Below the pieces are notes generated by a model. That model saw only the letters and a program-made list of their open reading frames with translations. It had not been told where the DNA came from and searched no databases. Both the position numbers and the translations under genes were made by a program. Shown here piece after piece: positions 1 through 8,376 of a DNA stretch of 64,000 nucleotides. Each line of letters begins with the position of its first letter. Within the stretch, counting starts at the first letter, position 1. The DNA is from Sphaerothrix epifaneia (lineage in GTDB: Bacteria > Cyanobacteriota > Cyanobacteriia > Phormidesmidales > Phormidesmidaceae). The stretch covers positions 124,001 through 188,000 of the forward strand of contig NZ_JBHZOL010000075.1 in assembly GCF_042788235.1 (NCBI RefSeq), written 5' to 3'.

Positions 1-98
1 CTTTCTTGGAGAAGCTGATAGGGCTTGGCGTTAGATGCACTGCTTAACTTTACAGATGTCCTGATCGCTATCCGCCTGGGCGGGTCGATTTTGTTAGA

Positions 99-2327
99 TT
101 AAGTAGGATTTTCAGGCGGCTCAATCAGTCGATTGAGTTGCTGAACCAGTTGGCTAAAGTCGAGTGGTTTACTTAGGTAAGCGTCGGCTCCGGCTGCTAA
201 ACAGCGATCGCGATCGCCCGTCATAGCCATAGCCGTGACAGCAATCACGGGTACCGACTGCCAAAGCTGATGCGCTTTAAGCTGGCGAATTAGTTCAAAG
301 CCATCTACGTTAGGAAGCTGAATATCCATCAAGACAGCCAATGGCAGCGATCGCACGCTAATGAGCGGCGACCGAATGGTTTCTAGCATGGTCTGGCCGT
401 CAGCAATAATATCAACCGTATAGCCTTCGATTTCTAGCAGCTCAGCAATTAGCGATTGGTTGTAAGGCTGGTCTTCAACGACTAAAACCCGACTTTGATC
501 AGACTGGCTCAAGCTCTCAGCGATCGCCGTTTGATAGCTAGCAGGCAAATCTTTCGCCGTCGGGGGTTGAGGCGACGTTGGGCGCAGACTTGATCGCAGC
601 TCGTTTAGCGGTAGCCACACACGAAAAGTACTGCCTTCCCCCAGCTTAGATTCAAAAGACACCGTGCCCCCATGCAGCTCGGCTAGGCGCTTGGTCAACG
701 CTAAACCCAAACCTGTACCCTCATGGCGACGCGTCAACGAAGCGTCAATCTGTTGAAAAGGCTGAAACAGCAGGTGCTTTTTCTCTTCAGTAATCCCGAT
801 GCCCGTATCACTAACGGCAATACAAAGATAGGGAGTGCTGAGATTGACAGGGCTTTCATCGGGCCGCATGTCTTGCAATAGCTGGTTGCCGTAGGCTAGC
901 TGCACCGCTAGCTTGACCTTGCCTTTTTCGGGCGTAAACTTAACTGCATTGGAAAGCAGATTAATCACAATCTGCCGCACCCGCCGCTCATCGATAACCA
1001 CTTGATCAAGCTGATAATCTAGTTCCAGCGAGAGCGATAGGCGTTTGCGCTCAGCCCGTGGCTGAATCATTTCTAAACATTGACGACACAGCTCTTGAAT
1101 AGAAACCTTTGCCAGATCTAGCTCGACTTTGCCTGCTTCAACTTTCGACAGATCTAAAATGTCGTTGATCAAATGCAAAAGATGCTGCCCGCTCTGACGA
1201 ATCAGGCTGATATGGCCTACCTGGCGCTTATCTAAACCCTGTCGCTGGCGCAACAGCAGTTCTGAAAATCCCAAAATACTGTTGAGCGGTGTGCGCAACT
1301 CATGCGACATAGAGGCCAAAAACTCTGACTTGAGCCGAGAAGCCCGTTCTAAGTCTTGGTTGATGCGCTGTAACCTAGCTTGAGCCTGTGCCCGCTCGAT
1401 CGCCGCCCCCAAAGTGCGACAAGCCGCAAGCAGCATATCTTGCTGCGGCGCTTCCTGTAGCTTTTGTAAACTGCGAGACTCTAACGTCAGCACCCCAATA
1501 ATCGTACCGTCGGCTGAGGGAATGGGGAAAATGCCCAACTGACCAATGGCTGGATGACGAAACTCTTCAACCGCTTGAGGATGGTTGGCATAGTCTTCCA
1601 CAAAACAGGGCTGCCCCGTTTCTACCACTTGCCACAAAAGCCCCTGCCCGTAGGGAATACCCTGGTCGAGGCGCTGTTGCATAGCGTCTACGGCGGGTTC
1701 ACCGTAGGTCGCAATAAACTGACCCGAAATGAGATTGGTCAACATTCCTGCCGTTCGCCGAGGGCCTCTGCCACTGACAACTTTGACATCTCCAAACGCA
1801 GCGCCCATGGCCTCAACCAAGTAGCTGAGGGCAAAGCGACCAATTTGAGTCAAATTATCAGAAGTTTGTAATCGCTCGGTGAGTCCTAACAAAAACGTTA
1901 ACCGTCGGACTTCAGCCGCAAGATCGTTTTGTGCCTGCCGCTGTGCCGTTAAATTGCGAAAAATAAGTAGCTTGCCGCCGTTAGAGGTAGCCGTTGTATA
2001 AAGTTCTAAATAAAGCTGGTTGCTTTGGTTAATTTGAATTGCTTGGCTTTGGCCAGATGAGCGATCGCAGGCTTGCAAAATGTGATCCCGCTGCTGCGAA
2101 CTCCAGTTGCCTTGTTCGACTAAAAGCGCCAAAATTTCGCTCAAACAGGGTTGCTGCTTGAGCCAAGCGCTATCAAGATTAAGCGTCTGTACCAGCTTTT
2201 GATTAAATAGAACCAATCGCTGATCAGCGTCTAGCAGCGCGATCGCATCGTCTACTTGTTCGAGAATAAGGGCAGGCTGTTCTTGAAAAGAATACAAGCT
2301 CGGCTCCAGCGGATTAGCGGAGTTCAT
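99..2327 (-). CDS. Hybrid sensor histidine kinase (PAS-GAF-HisKA-HATPase-REC)
   Basis: Phosphorelay kinase that autophosphorylates a histidine and passes the phosphate to its own receiver. Reading from the N-terminus there is a PAS-like segment (about 20-120), a GAF-like segment (about 145-310), a HisKA dimerisation domain with the motif SHELRTPLNS and the phospho-His near residue 341, an HATPase domain with N-box (NLLSNAVKFT) and G-boxes (DTGIGI, GTGLGL), then a receiver with LMDIQLPNVDG and the phospho-Asp near residue 668. No transmembrane segment is evident, so it is probably cytoplasmic. The ATG at 2327 is preferred; a TTG nine bases upstream is in frame. The signal is unknown; GAF domains in cyanobacterial kinases may bind a bilin, but I see no conserved chromophore-binding Cys context. 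The partner response regulator is not adjacent. Confidence 0.93.
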   Translation of the reverse strand: MNSANPLEPSLYSFQEQPALILEQVDDAIALLDADQRLVLFNQKLVQTLNLDSAWLKQQPCLSEILALLVEQGNWSSQQRDHILQACDRSSGQSQAIQINQSNQLYLELYTTATSNGGKLLIFRNLTAQRQAQNDLAAEVRRLTFLLGLTERLQTSDNLTQIGRFALSYLVEAMGAAFGDVKVVSGRGPRRTAGMLTNLISGQFIATYGEPAVDAMQQRLDQGIPYGQGLLWQVVETGQPCFVEDYANHPQAVEEFRHPAIGQLGIFPIPSADGTIIGVLTLESRSLQKLQEAPQQDMLLAACRTLGAAIERAQAQARLQRINQDLERASRLKSEFLASMSHELRTPLNSILGFSELLLRQRQGLDKRQVGHISLIRQSGQHLLHLINDILDLSKVEAGKVELDLAKVSIQELCRQCLEMIQPRAERKRLSLSLELDYQLDQVVIDERRVRQIVINLLSNAVKFTPEKGKVKLAVQLAYGNQLLQDMRPDESPVNLSTPYLCIAVSDTGIGITEEKKHLLFQPFQQIDASLTRRHEGTGLGLALTKRLAELHGGTVSFESKLGEGSTFRVWLPLNELRSSLRPTSPQPPTAKDLPASYQTAIAESLSQSDQSRVLVVEDQPYNQSLIAELLEIEGYTVDIIADGQTMLETIRSPLISVRSLPLAVLMDIQLPNVDGFELIRQLKAHQLWQSVPVIAVTAMAMTGDRDRCLAAGADAYLSKPLDFSQLVQQLNRLIEPPENPT

Positions 2328-2512
2328 AACAAACAAGAGCCATCAAAATAATGCTAACTATAAGGAAGATGCCTTAATTTAAGTTAACACTGCGGCTGGC
2401 TGAAGTTCCTCTTCCAAAAGAAGGGTCTGTAGAATTAATCACCTTGGCTCATCAGTACCAACCTGACCGGAGACTTGTTATGTTTTTGCATGCCGCCGTC
2501 AGCCTCATGGGG

Positions 2513-2785
2513 CTAAAGCTTCTTTTCGTAAATTTGCAGTCCGGCTTCTTCTAAATAAATAGTAGCGCCGTGTTGTTCACCTAATTTGCCAGAAAGCCCG
2601 CCCGCCCAGGCCGGAAACTCTTTGGCAGATTGAAGAAATTTTTGCCAGGTTTTATTTTTTATCGCTGCGACAAAGGTATAGCCTTCGCAAAATACCTCGA
2701 TTTGCTGCCGACTATTTGCCAACTGTCGCGTCATTGGGATACCCGTAAATTTGATAGAAACTTCTGCTCGACCTTTTGCAACCAT
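2513..2785 (-). CDS. Small FinO-like cyanobacterial conserved protein
   Basis: A 90-residue protein with no signal peptide or membrane segment. The pattern VSIKFTGIP near the start, a central segment ending in FPAWAGGLSGKLGE and the tail IYEKKL resemble small cyanobacterial proteins usually annotated as fertility-inhibition FinO-like. FinO/ProQ-fold proteins bind structured RNA, but this one is much shorter than ProQ and its function is not established. It stands alone: the kinase lies downstream on the same strand and the CsbD-like gene upstream on the same strand, with long gaps on both sides. The family assignment is from memory of the family pattern and is moderately sure; the coding call is better supported than the function. 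Confidence 0.65.
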   Translation of the reverse strand: MVAKGRAEVSIKFTGIPMTRQLANSRQQIEVFCEGYTFVAAIKNKTWQKFLQSAKEFPAWAGGLSGKLGEQHGATIYLEEAGLQIYEKKL

Positions 2786-3115
2786 GACTTGAAACTATAT
2801 TTCAGTAGAAACTGTCCTGTCGGTTTTTCTAAAGTTGGCCGGGAGTCACCGCGACGCCCGCGCCAAAATAGATAAGAGATAGAGGATGGTACCGCACTTT
2901 GAGCCTAGCTGCAAAGGGGCGGTGACTAAAAATTGCGATCGCCACAAAAAACCCTGACCGGGTAAAGTCAGGGTTAATCATCTCAACAATCTAAAGACAG
3001 GGTGTCTAGGCTCTCAGTCATCCTCTGCTCTTGCCGGGGTCAGCTACTGAGCTTGATTAAGCCCTCTGTAACTCTGACTAGACAGGGTTGATGCATTCGA
3101 GCTGGGTGACTGCGT
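2786..3115. other. Intergenic gap with one terminator
   Basis: This 330-bp gap lies between the FinO-like and CsbD-like genes, both on the minus strand. It contains the terminator at 2945-2975 and a HIP1-like site; I see no credible gene in it. Confidence 0.6.
2945..2975 (-). terminator. Intrinsic terminator downstream of the CsbD-like gene
   Basis: On the minus strand AACCCTGAC (2975-2967) pairs with GTCAGGGTT (2958-2950) across an 8-nt loop and is followed directly by a T-run. The stem is perfect over nine base pairs. It would end transcripts from the CsbD-like gene about 140 nt past its stop codon. Confidence 0.75.
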
Positions 3116-3562
3116 CTAGTTAAAGAAGTCTTTAATGCTATCGATTAGGCTTTCACCCGCATCTCCCGCTTTATCAGTAGCGGTTTCGGCGGTAGATTTA
3201 GCCCGACCGACATCACGCTTAACTTTGCCTTCTGCTTGTTCAGCAGCGCCTTCAACCTGAGTGCCAAAGTCGTTAGCTTGGCGCTTAGCTTTACCTACCG
3301 TTCCTTCGATAGCGCCTTCAACTTTGTTGCTGGTGCCTGCACCCAGCATCCGGTCAGCTTCACGCTTTGCCCGATCTTGGACGACTTCAGCCGCCGCTTG
3401 AGAACCCGGAGCAACGCGGCTGGCATCAGTGCCCACTGCAGCCATCGCAGGAGCCGTAGAGACGACTAAAACACTGCCAACTGCCAGGAAAAATGCAATG
3501 GCGATCGCCATCTGGGCTTTGACGGCCTTAGCAAAACGGTTAACTGAGCTAAGAGTCTTCAT
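3116..3562 (-). CDS. Secreted CsbD-like stress protein
   Basis: A 148-residue protein with a Sec signal: basic start, hydrophobic stretch at about 17-37 and an APAMA cleavage motif near residue 41. The mature part is Lys/Ala/Asp/Glu-rich and carries the CsbD-like signature NKVEGAIEGTVGKAKRQ, repeated in looser form as EGAAEQAEGKVKRDVGRAK. CsbD is a sigma-B general stress protein of unknown mechanism in Bacillus; in cyanobacteria such proteins are often stress-induced. A signal peptide on a CsbD-type protein suggests a periplasmic or thylakoid-lumen location, which is less usual than the cytoplasmic form. The charged repeats also resemble LEA-like hydrophilins. The gene is monocistronic, with a strong terminator downstream. 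Confidence 0.8.
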   Translation of the reverse strand: MKTLSSVNRFAKAVKAQMAIAIAFFLAVGSVLVVSTAPAMAAVGTDASRVAPGSQAAAEVVQDRAKREADRMLGAGTSNKVEGAIEGTVGKAKRQANDFGTQVEGAAEQAEGKVKRDVGRAKSTAETATDKAGDAGESLIDSIKDFFN

Positions 3563-3820
3563 ATAGGCTATACCTCTTGATTCTTATAGGAAATATCGGT
3601 GCAATTCATTTGCAGTTGTAGCACTGTCGTTTTCGGCTTCTCATCAGCCTCTAGACTGAACTAAAGCGACGAAATCCCTTTATCTCACTGATTTCTGTCG
3701 TTTGATAGAGCCTGCCAACCCTCTGTAGCTGCGTCAGACCCATTAAAGGGACTAGCGCTTGCGATACAGTGAGTAGAGTCCCTGTTTTGTAGCAAGTGCA
3801 ACCTTATCTCTCCGGCCTGT

Positions 3821-5647
3821 ATGACTTCTGCTTCTCATTTGTCTGCTGTTCAAGGTGCCGATCGCCAGCATGATAGCGATTGGCGGTTGTTGCTACGGCT
3901 GCTGCCCTACATCAAGCGACACCGACGGCTGTTGATCTGGCCGATGATTTTGCTGGTACCCCTCGCTTTAGCCAATGCGTTGCAGCCTGTTTTAATCGGT
4001 CAAGCCATTTCTTTAATTCGACAAGAGCCGGTGGCTTGGTTTTTAGAAGACCAAACGCTGCGCTCTGGGTTAAATCTAATTGTCATACTTCTGCTAGTCA
4101 CGGTAGCCATACGGTTAACGCTGGACGGTCTGCAAAGCTACCTGGTGCAGAAAGTTGGGCAGCGCATTACTGCCAGCATTCGAGACGACCTGTTTGAGCA
4201 TGTGACCTCTTTAGCCGTGCGCTTTTTCGATCGCACCCCGGTTGGTAAATTAATTACCCGGCTCACCAGCGATGTTGACGCCCTAGGTGACGTGTTTTCC
4301 ACGGGTGCGATCGGCATTATTAGCGACATTGTCTCAATTTTGGTGTTGCTGGTGACGATGTTTGTGATGCAGTGGCAGTTAGCCCTAATGCTTGTGATGC
4401 TGCTGCTACCAGTCACCTGGTTGATTGTTTATTTTCAACAACAGTATCGCAAAGCCAATTACAAAGCTCGGGAAAGACTTTCAGAATTAAACGCCAACCT
4501 GCAAGAAAACGTTGCTGGCATTAACGTGGTGCAGTTGTTTCGGCGCGAAACCTTTAATGCTGAACTGTTTCGTAAAACCAACCAAAGCTACATTCGAGCT
4601 GTTGACAAAACTATTTTTCATGATTCGGCAGTCTCTTCTACGCTGGAGTGGGTGTCGCTAGTGGCGATCGCTGGCGTGCTAGGGCTAGGGGGCTTATTGG
4701 TCATGCGAGAAGCGATGACCTTTGGCGTATTGGCTTCATTTATTTTGTTTGCCCAGCGTTTGTTTGACCCCCTGCGGCAATTTGCCGATAAATTTACTGC
4801 TATTCAAGCAGGCTTTACCGCGATTGAACGTATTCGTGATTTATTAAATGAGCCAATCGAAATTCGCGATCCAGAAAATGCCGAACGGGTGCAGTATCTA
4901 ACGCGATCGACCACCCTACCTGGGGAAATTCGCTTTAAGCAAGTTTGGTTTGGCTACAAACCCGACGAATACGTTTTACAAGATTTAGACTTTACCATTC
5001 GCCCAGGGGAAAAAGTAGCGCTCGTCGGCCCCACTGGCGCTGGTAAAAGCTCAATTATTCGGCTATTGTGTCGGCTTTATGATGTCAGCAAAGGCGAAAT
5101 TTTGTTGGATGGCATTAACATCCGCGACTTGCCTCAAAGCGAATTGCGCCGACGCATGGCCGTCATTTTGCAAGACGGCTTTTTGTTTGCCGGGGACGTG
5201 AAAAGCAACATCACCCTGGGCGAAGACTATTCTTTTGCCGATATTCAACAAGCTGCTAAAAATACTAATGTGGCTCAGCTCATTGAGCAGCTTCCGCAAG
5301 GTTATGACACCTCTTTGCGCGAACGGGGGACTAATTTATCGGGTGGCCAAAGACAGCTTTTAGCATTTGCTAGAGCCGCCATTCGTGATCCAGGCATTTT
5401 GATTTTGGATGAAGCAACCGCAAACTTAGACGTTGGCACTGAAGCTTTAATTCAAGATGCACTCGACAAGCTGTTAGTCGATCGCACAGCGATTATTATT
5501 GCTCACCGACTTTCAACCATTCGCAACGTTGATCGCATTTTGGTGTTAAAGCAAGGTCGTTTAGTTGAACAAGGTAGCCATGATGAGCTTTTGGCGAAAG
5601 CAGGGCTTTATGCCAGTCTTTATCGTTTGCAAATGCTAGAGGTTTAA
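3821..5647 (+). CDS. ABC exporter, fused permease and ATPase (MsbA/MDR type)
   Basis: A 608-residue half-transporter that should work as a homodimer. The N-terminal 350 residues form a six-helix exporter domain; the C-terminal ATPase has Walker A GPTGAGKSS near residues 402-410, signature LSGGQ near 506, Walker B ILILDEA near 526 and the H-loop AHRLST. The order membrane domain then ATPase is the MsbA/LmrA type of lipid or drug exporter. A second, separate exporter of similar size is encoded at 11671-13446; the two differ in sequence and are not a tandem pair. The substrate cannot be read from the sequence. The start is the ATG at 3821. No neighbour appears to be in the same operon. Confidence 0.95.
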   Translation: MTSASHLSAVQGADRQHDSDWRLLLRLLPYIKRHRRLLIWPMILLVPLALANALQPVLIGQAISLIRQEPVAWFLEDQTLRSGLNLIVILLLVTVAIRLTLDGLQSYLVQKVGQRITASIRDDLFEHVTSLAVRFFDRTPVGKLITRLTSDVDALGDVFSTGAIGIISDIVSILVLLVTMFVMQWQLALMLVMLLLPVTWLIVYFQQQYRKANYKARERLSELNANLQENVAGINVVQLFRRETFNAELFRKTNQSYIRAVDKTIFHDSAVSSTLEWVSLVAIAGVLGLGGLLVMREAMTFGVLASFILFAQRLFDPLRQFADKFTAIQAGFTAIERIRDLLNEPIEIRDPENAERVQYLTRSTTLPGEIRFKQVWFGYKPDEYVLQDLDFTIRPGEKVALVGPTGAGKSSIIRLLCRLYDVSKGEILLDGINIRDLPQSELRRRMAVILQDGFLFAGDVKSNITLGEDYSFADIQQAAKNTNVAQLIEQLPQGYDTSLRERGTNLSGGQRQLLAFARAAIRDPGILILDEATANLDVGTEALIQDALDKLLVDRTAIIIAHRLSTIRNVDRILVLKQGRLVEQGSHDELLAKAGLYASLYRLQMLEV

Positions 5648-5794
5648 CCGCTCTACCTCTGTAGTGATAGACTGTAGCCCTTATAGGTTAAGCCCTGCGG
5701 GAGACTCCACCTAACCTCTTAGGGAAGATGAGAGAAGTCGTATCTTTGCCTAAGCTTGAGCTAGTAAATTCTAGTTGGAGTTCTCGTAATTTTT

Positions 5795-6757
5795 ATGGCG
5801 CTTTATAAGTTTAAAGATTTTTATCCTAACTATCGCGAAACTTTTGGAGATAGTATTCTGACTGATTTTGAGCACTATTCGGTCTATACAGAAAGTGAAA
5901 ATCAGGTAGGTTCAATTAAAAACTTTTTAGTTGACCAAACTGGACGTTTTCGTTACGTTGTTGTCGATACTGGCTTTTGGATCTTTGGCAAGAAAGTCTT
6001 GTTGCCAATTGGTTTAGCTCACTTTGACTACGATAGAAAACGTATTTATGTAGACGGACTGAGCCGTCAACAAGTTGAAAACTTGCCTGAATATCATCAC
6101 GATCAAGTTGTCGATGAAGCTCACGAAGATCGCGTCAGAGAGGGCTATCGTCCCCAAGCTCAGCAACGCGCTAAGCGACAGTTCATGGGGCAAACCTACA
6201 CCCCCAATGACGAGTATTACACAGGCGATCGCACGGTAACCCAACCAACTTCAGGTTTGGCGAATACACCTGCTGAGGCTTCTCAAGAAATGGTCGCTCA
6301 GCCCCGCAACCGAGCCGCCTACGCCTATGACCGTGAACCGACTTACTATGGCCTCAGCCAAGAAGATAACCACGAGCAACTCAGACTCTACGAAGAACGC
6401 CTGGTAACTCACAAAAATCGGCACAAGGCTGGCGAAGTACAGGTTGGCAAGCGCATTGAAACAAACACAGTAGAAGCCTCTGCCCCGGTTGAAAGTGAAC
6501 GTGTGGTTATTGAGCGCACCCCGCTCGACACTGCACGTCCGGTCGGCAATACAGCCACTCCTAGCTTCAATGAAGGCGAAGTAGCCCGCATGGAAGTCTA
6601 CGAAGAAGAAGTCAACATCGAAAAGCAGCCTTTCGTCCGCGAAGAGGTTAACGTCCGCAAGGAAGTGGATCACGACGAGGTTCGCGCTAGAGAAACGGTA
6701 CGCCGCGAAGAACTAGACGTTCAGACGGATGGCAACCCCACCATCGATCGACGGTAA
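5795..6757 (+). CDS. PRC-barrel plus DUF2382 protein (AvaK/YsnF-like)
   Basis: A 320-residue soluble protein. Residues about 1-105 fit a PRC-barrel-type domain (VGSIKNFLVDQTGRFRYVVV). A Gln/Arg-rich linker follows, and residues about 195-310 match the DUF2382 (YsnF/AvaK) domain with its YEERL, RHKAGEV, RVVIERTPLD and YEEEVNIEK strings. This architecture is common in cyanobacteria and is associated with stress responses; AvaK of Anabaena is an akinete-marker relative. The biochemical role is unknown. The next gene downstream carries another DUF2382-like segment, suggesting a functional group. A hairpin about 120 bp downstream may end the transcript. Confidence 0.88.
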   Translation: MALYKFKDFYPNYRETFGDSILTDFEHYSVYTESENQVGSIKNFLVDQTGRFRYVVVDTGFWIFGKKVLLPIGLAHFDYDRKRIYVDGLSRQQVENLPEYHHDQVVDEAHEDRVREGYRPQAQQRAKRQFMGQTYTPNDEYYTGDRTVTQPTSGLANTPAEASQEMVAQPRNRAAYAYDREPTYYGLSQEDNHEQLRLYEERLVTHKNRHKAGEVQVGKRIETNTVEASAPVESERVVIERTPLDTARPVGNTATPSFNEGEVARMEVYEEEVNIEKQPFVREEVNVRKEVDHDEVRARETVRREELDVQTDGNPTIDRR

Positions 6758-7074
6758 AAACGGAAATAGCCTAGCCTTACCTGGGGCAATTTTCGATCGG
6801 CTAGAGGCGACATCCGCGCCTAAAACAGAGGCAAAGCGCTAGCTACCCCACAAGTTAGACAGCGCCAAAGCGCCAAAGGCAGAGGGCACTACCCTTTGCC
6901 TTTTAGCTAGTTGTCTATGGTTGTGGCTGCAGCCGCTTTCAGCCATTGAAGTGTCTCAGCTTTGGTGGCAACAGCTATAAAGGCTTTTTGCAATTTGAGT
7001 CGGTCAGCCTGGTTACTAAGACCGTCAAGTCTGCAACCTAGCTCAGCAGGCAATAGAATGGATAGTTTTTAATC
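6758..7074. other. Intergenic gap between the two DUF2382 genes
   Basis: This 317-bp gap contains the hairpin at 6875-6904 and otherwise nothing I can name. The hairpin makes a single polycistronic unit for the two flanking genes less likely. Confidence 0.5.
6875..6904 (+). terminator. Probable intrinsic terminator
   Basis: AAAGGCAGAGGG pairs with CCCTTTGCCTTT around a 5-nt loop, with one G-T pair, and ends in TTTT. The stem is long but the T-run is short. The word AGGCAGAGGGC also resembles the dispersed AGGCAGAAGGC repeat seen elsewhere in the window. Confidence 0.5.
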
Positions 7075-7782
7075 ATGAATTTTCATCGGCCTATTTCTAA
7101 GCGTGAAGATCTATCGAACTCTGAATCCGCTGCAACGCCAATAGATCAGTCGGCAGTAGGCATACCAGATGCCACCGATGACCTTTTAGCCACGGCTAAT
7201 CCACCCGACCAGTCAGCCAGTACTTCTATTCGGCTTTTGCAAGAGCGACTGAAGGTGGATCGCAAACGTCGCAAAGTGGGTGAAGTCATCGTCCGTAAGG
7301 TGGTAGAAACCCGCTTGGTGCAGGTTCCGGTTCGGCGGGAAAAGCTGATTGTGGAACAGGTATCTCCTCAGCATCAGTCACTAGCAGAAATTGATCTCGG
7401 TGAAGGCTATGTCAGGGGTTTAGAGATTAGCGCCGACGAATTTGCTCCGTTTGCTGAGCGATCGCCTGAAGCGATCGCCGCTGGTCACTTGCTGACGATT
7501 CAATCAGCGGTTTGGCTGCTGCACACGCTGGCTCAGCAAGCTAATCAGGTCTGTCAGCAAATTAACGTTACCCTGTCACTGCGGGTAGGGGCACAAACCG
7601 AAACAGTTTACTGTGAATTTGCCACGGCTGTAATAGCGGAGCGATCGCTGGCGGCAATGGCTCCGGCCTTGTTTGAACAATGCAGCAACGTATATTTAGA
7701 ATTACTTTTAGCAGAGGCCAGCCTACAACCCCAGATGCAAGACTGGTTTAATCGCTACCAGGCGACTCAATCGCCGAGCTAA
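7075..7782 (+). CDS. DUF2382-like domain protein
   Basis: A 235-residue protein. Residues about 55-100 hold a DUF2382-like core (LQERLKVDRKRRKVGEV, VPVRREKLIVEQ) as in the preceding gene, but the PRC-barrel is absent. The remainder (about 110-235) is a predicted soluble region I do not recognise; it includes a helical stretch around LLTIQSAVWLLHTLAQQANQ and a strand-rich stretch around TVYCEFATAV. It lies 15 nt before the GNAT gene, so the two may be co-transcribed. Function unknown; a stress role is inferred only from the domain. Confidence 0.75.
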   Translation: MNFHRPISKREDLSNSESAATPIDQSAVGIPDATDDLLATANPPDQSASTSIRLLQERLKVDRKRRKVGEVIVRKVVETRLVQVPVRREKLIVEQVSPQHQSLAEIDLGEGYVRGLEISADEFAPFAERSPEAIAAGHLLTIQSAVWLLHTLAQQANQVCQQINVTLSLRVGAQTETVYCEFATAVIAERSLAAMAPALFEQCSNVYLELLLAEASLQPQMQDWFNRYQATQSPS

Positions 7783-7800
7783 TGGGTCTAGGGGGCTGTG

Positions 7801-8376
7801 ATGGGTAGCAATCTACCAGAACTGGTTTCGAGCCGCTTTTGTGTGCGTTTGGGAGAATTAGCCGACGTTGCCGCTATTGTGCAATACTACACAGCTAATC
7901 AAGCCCACTTGCAGCCTTACGAACCCATTCGTAGTGCTGTTTTTTATAGTCAGTGGTACTGGAGCAATGAGGTAGAAGCTCGGGTGCAGCAGTTTTATGC
8001 CGACAAATCTTTGCGTCTGTTTATCTTCGAGCGCGATCGCCGCCAAATCATTGGCGTAGTCAATTTTAACTGCATTGTCCGGGGTTTCCGGCAGTCTGCC
8101 AGTTTGGGCTATAGCTTAGCGGCTGACAAACAAGGGCAAGGCTATATGAGTGAAGCCCTCAGCCTTGTTCTGCCCTATGCTTTTGAAAATCTAAAATTAC
8201 GTCGCATCACCGCTGCCTATATGCCGCACAATACCCGCAGCGGTAAGCTGCTACAGCGGATGGGCTTTCGCATTGATGGACGCGCCCATCACTATCTACA
8301 AATCAATGGGCGGTGGGAAGATCATATTTTGACCAGTTTGGTCAAATCGGCGTGGCAGTCTCAAACCGAAAGCTGA
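7801..8376 (+). CDS. GNAT-family N-acetyltransferase (RimJ/RimL type)
   Basis: About 191 residues of a single GNAT fold. The acetyl-CoA-binding region reads GYSLAADKQGQGYMSEAL (about 100-117), followed by ENLKLRRITAAYMPHNTRSGKLLQRMGF, typical of RimJ/RimL-like enzymes that acetylate protein N-termini, including ribosomal proteins. The actual substrate is unknown. A GTG immediately before the ATG is an alternative start. The end overlaps the SbcC gene on the other strand by 16 nt, so neither gene has room for a separate terminator there. Confidence 0.9.
   Translation: MGSNLPELVSSRFCVRLGELADVAAIVQYYTANQAHLQPYEPIRSAVFYSQWYWSNEVEARVQQFYADKSLRLFIFERDRRQIIGVVNFNCIVRGFRQSASLGYSLAADKQGQGYMSEALSLVLPYAFENLKLRRITAAYMPHNTRSGKLLQRMGFRIDGRAHHYLQINGRWEDHILTSLVKSAWQSQTES

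Noticed and set aside
6251..6673. 140-codon minus-strand frame inside the DUF2382 gene
   Set aside because: Mirror of a real repetitive coding region; no signals of its own.
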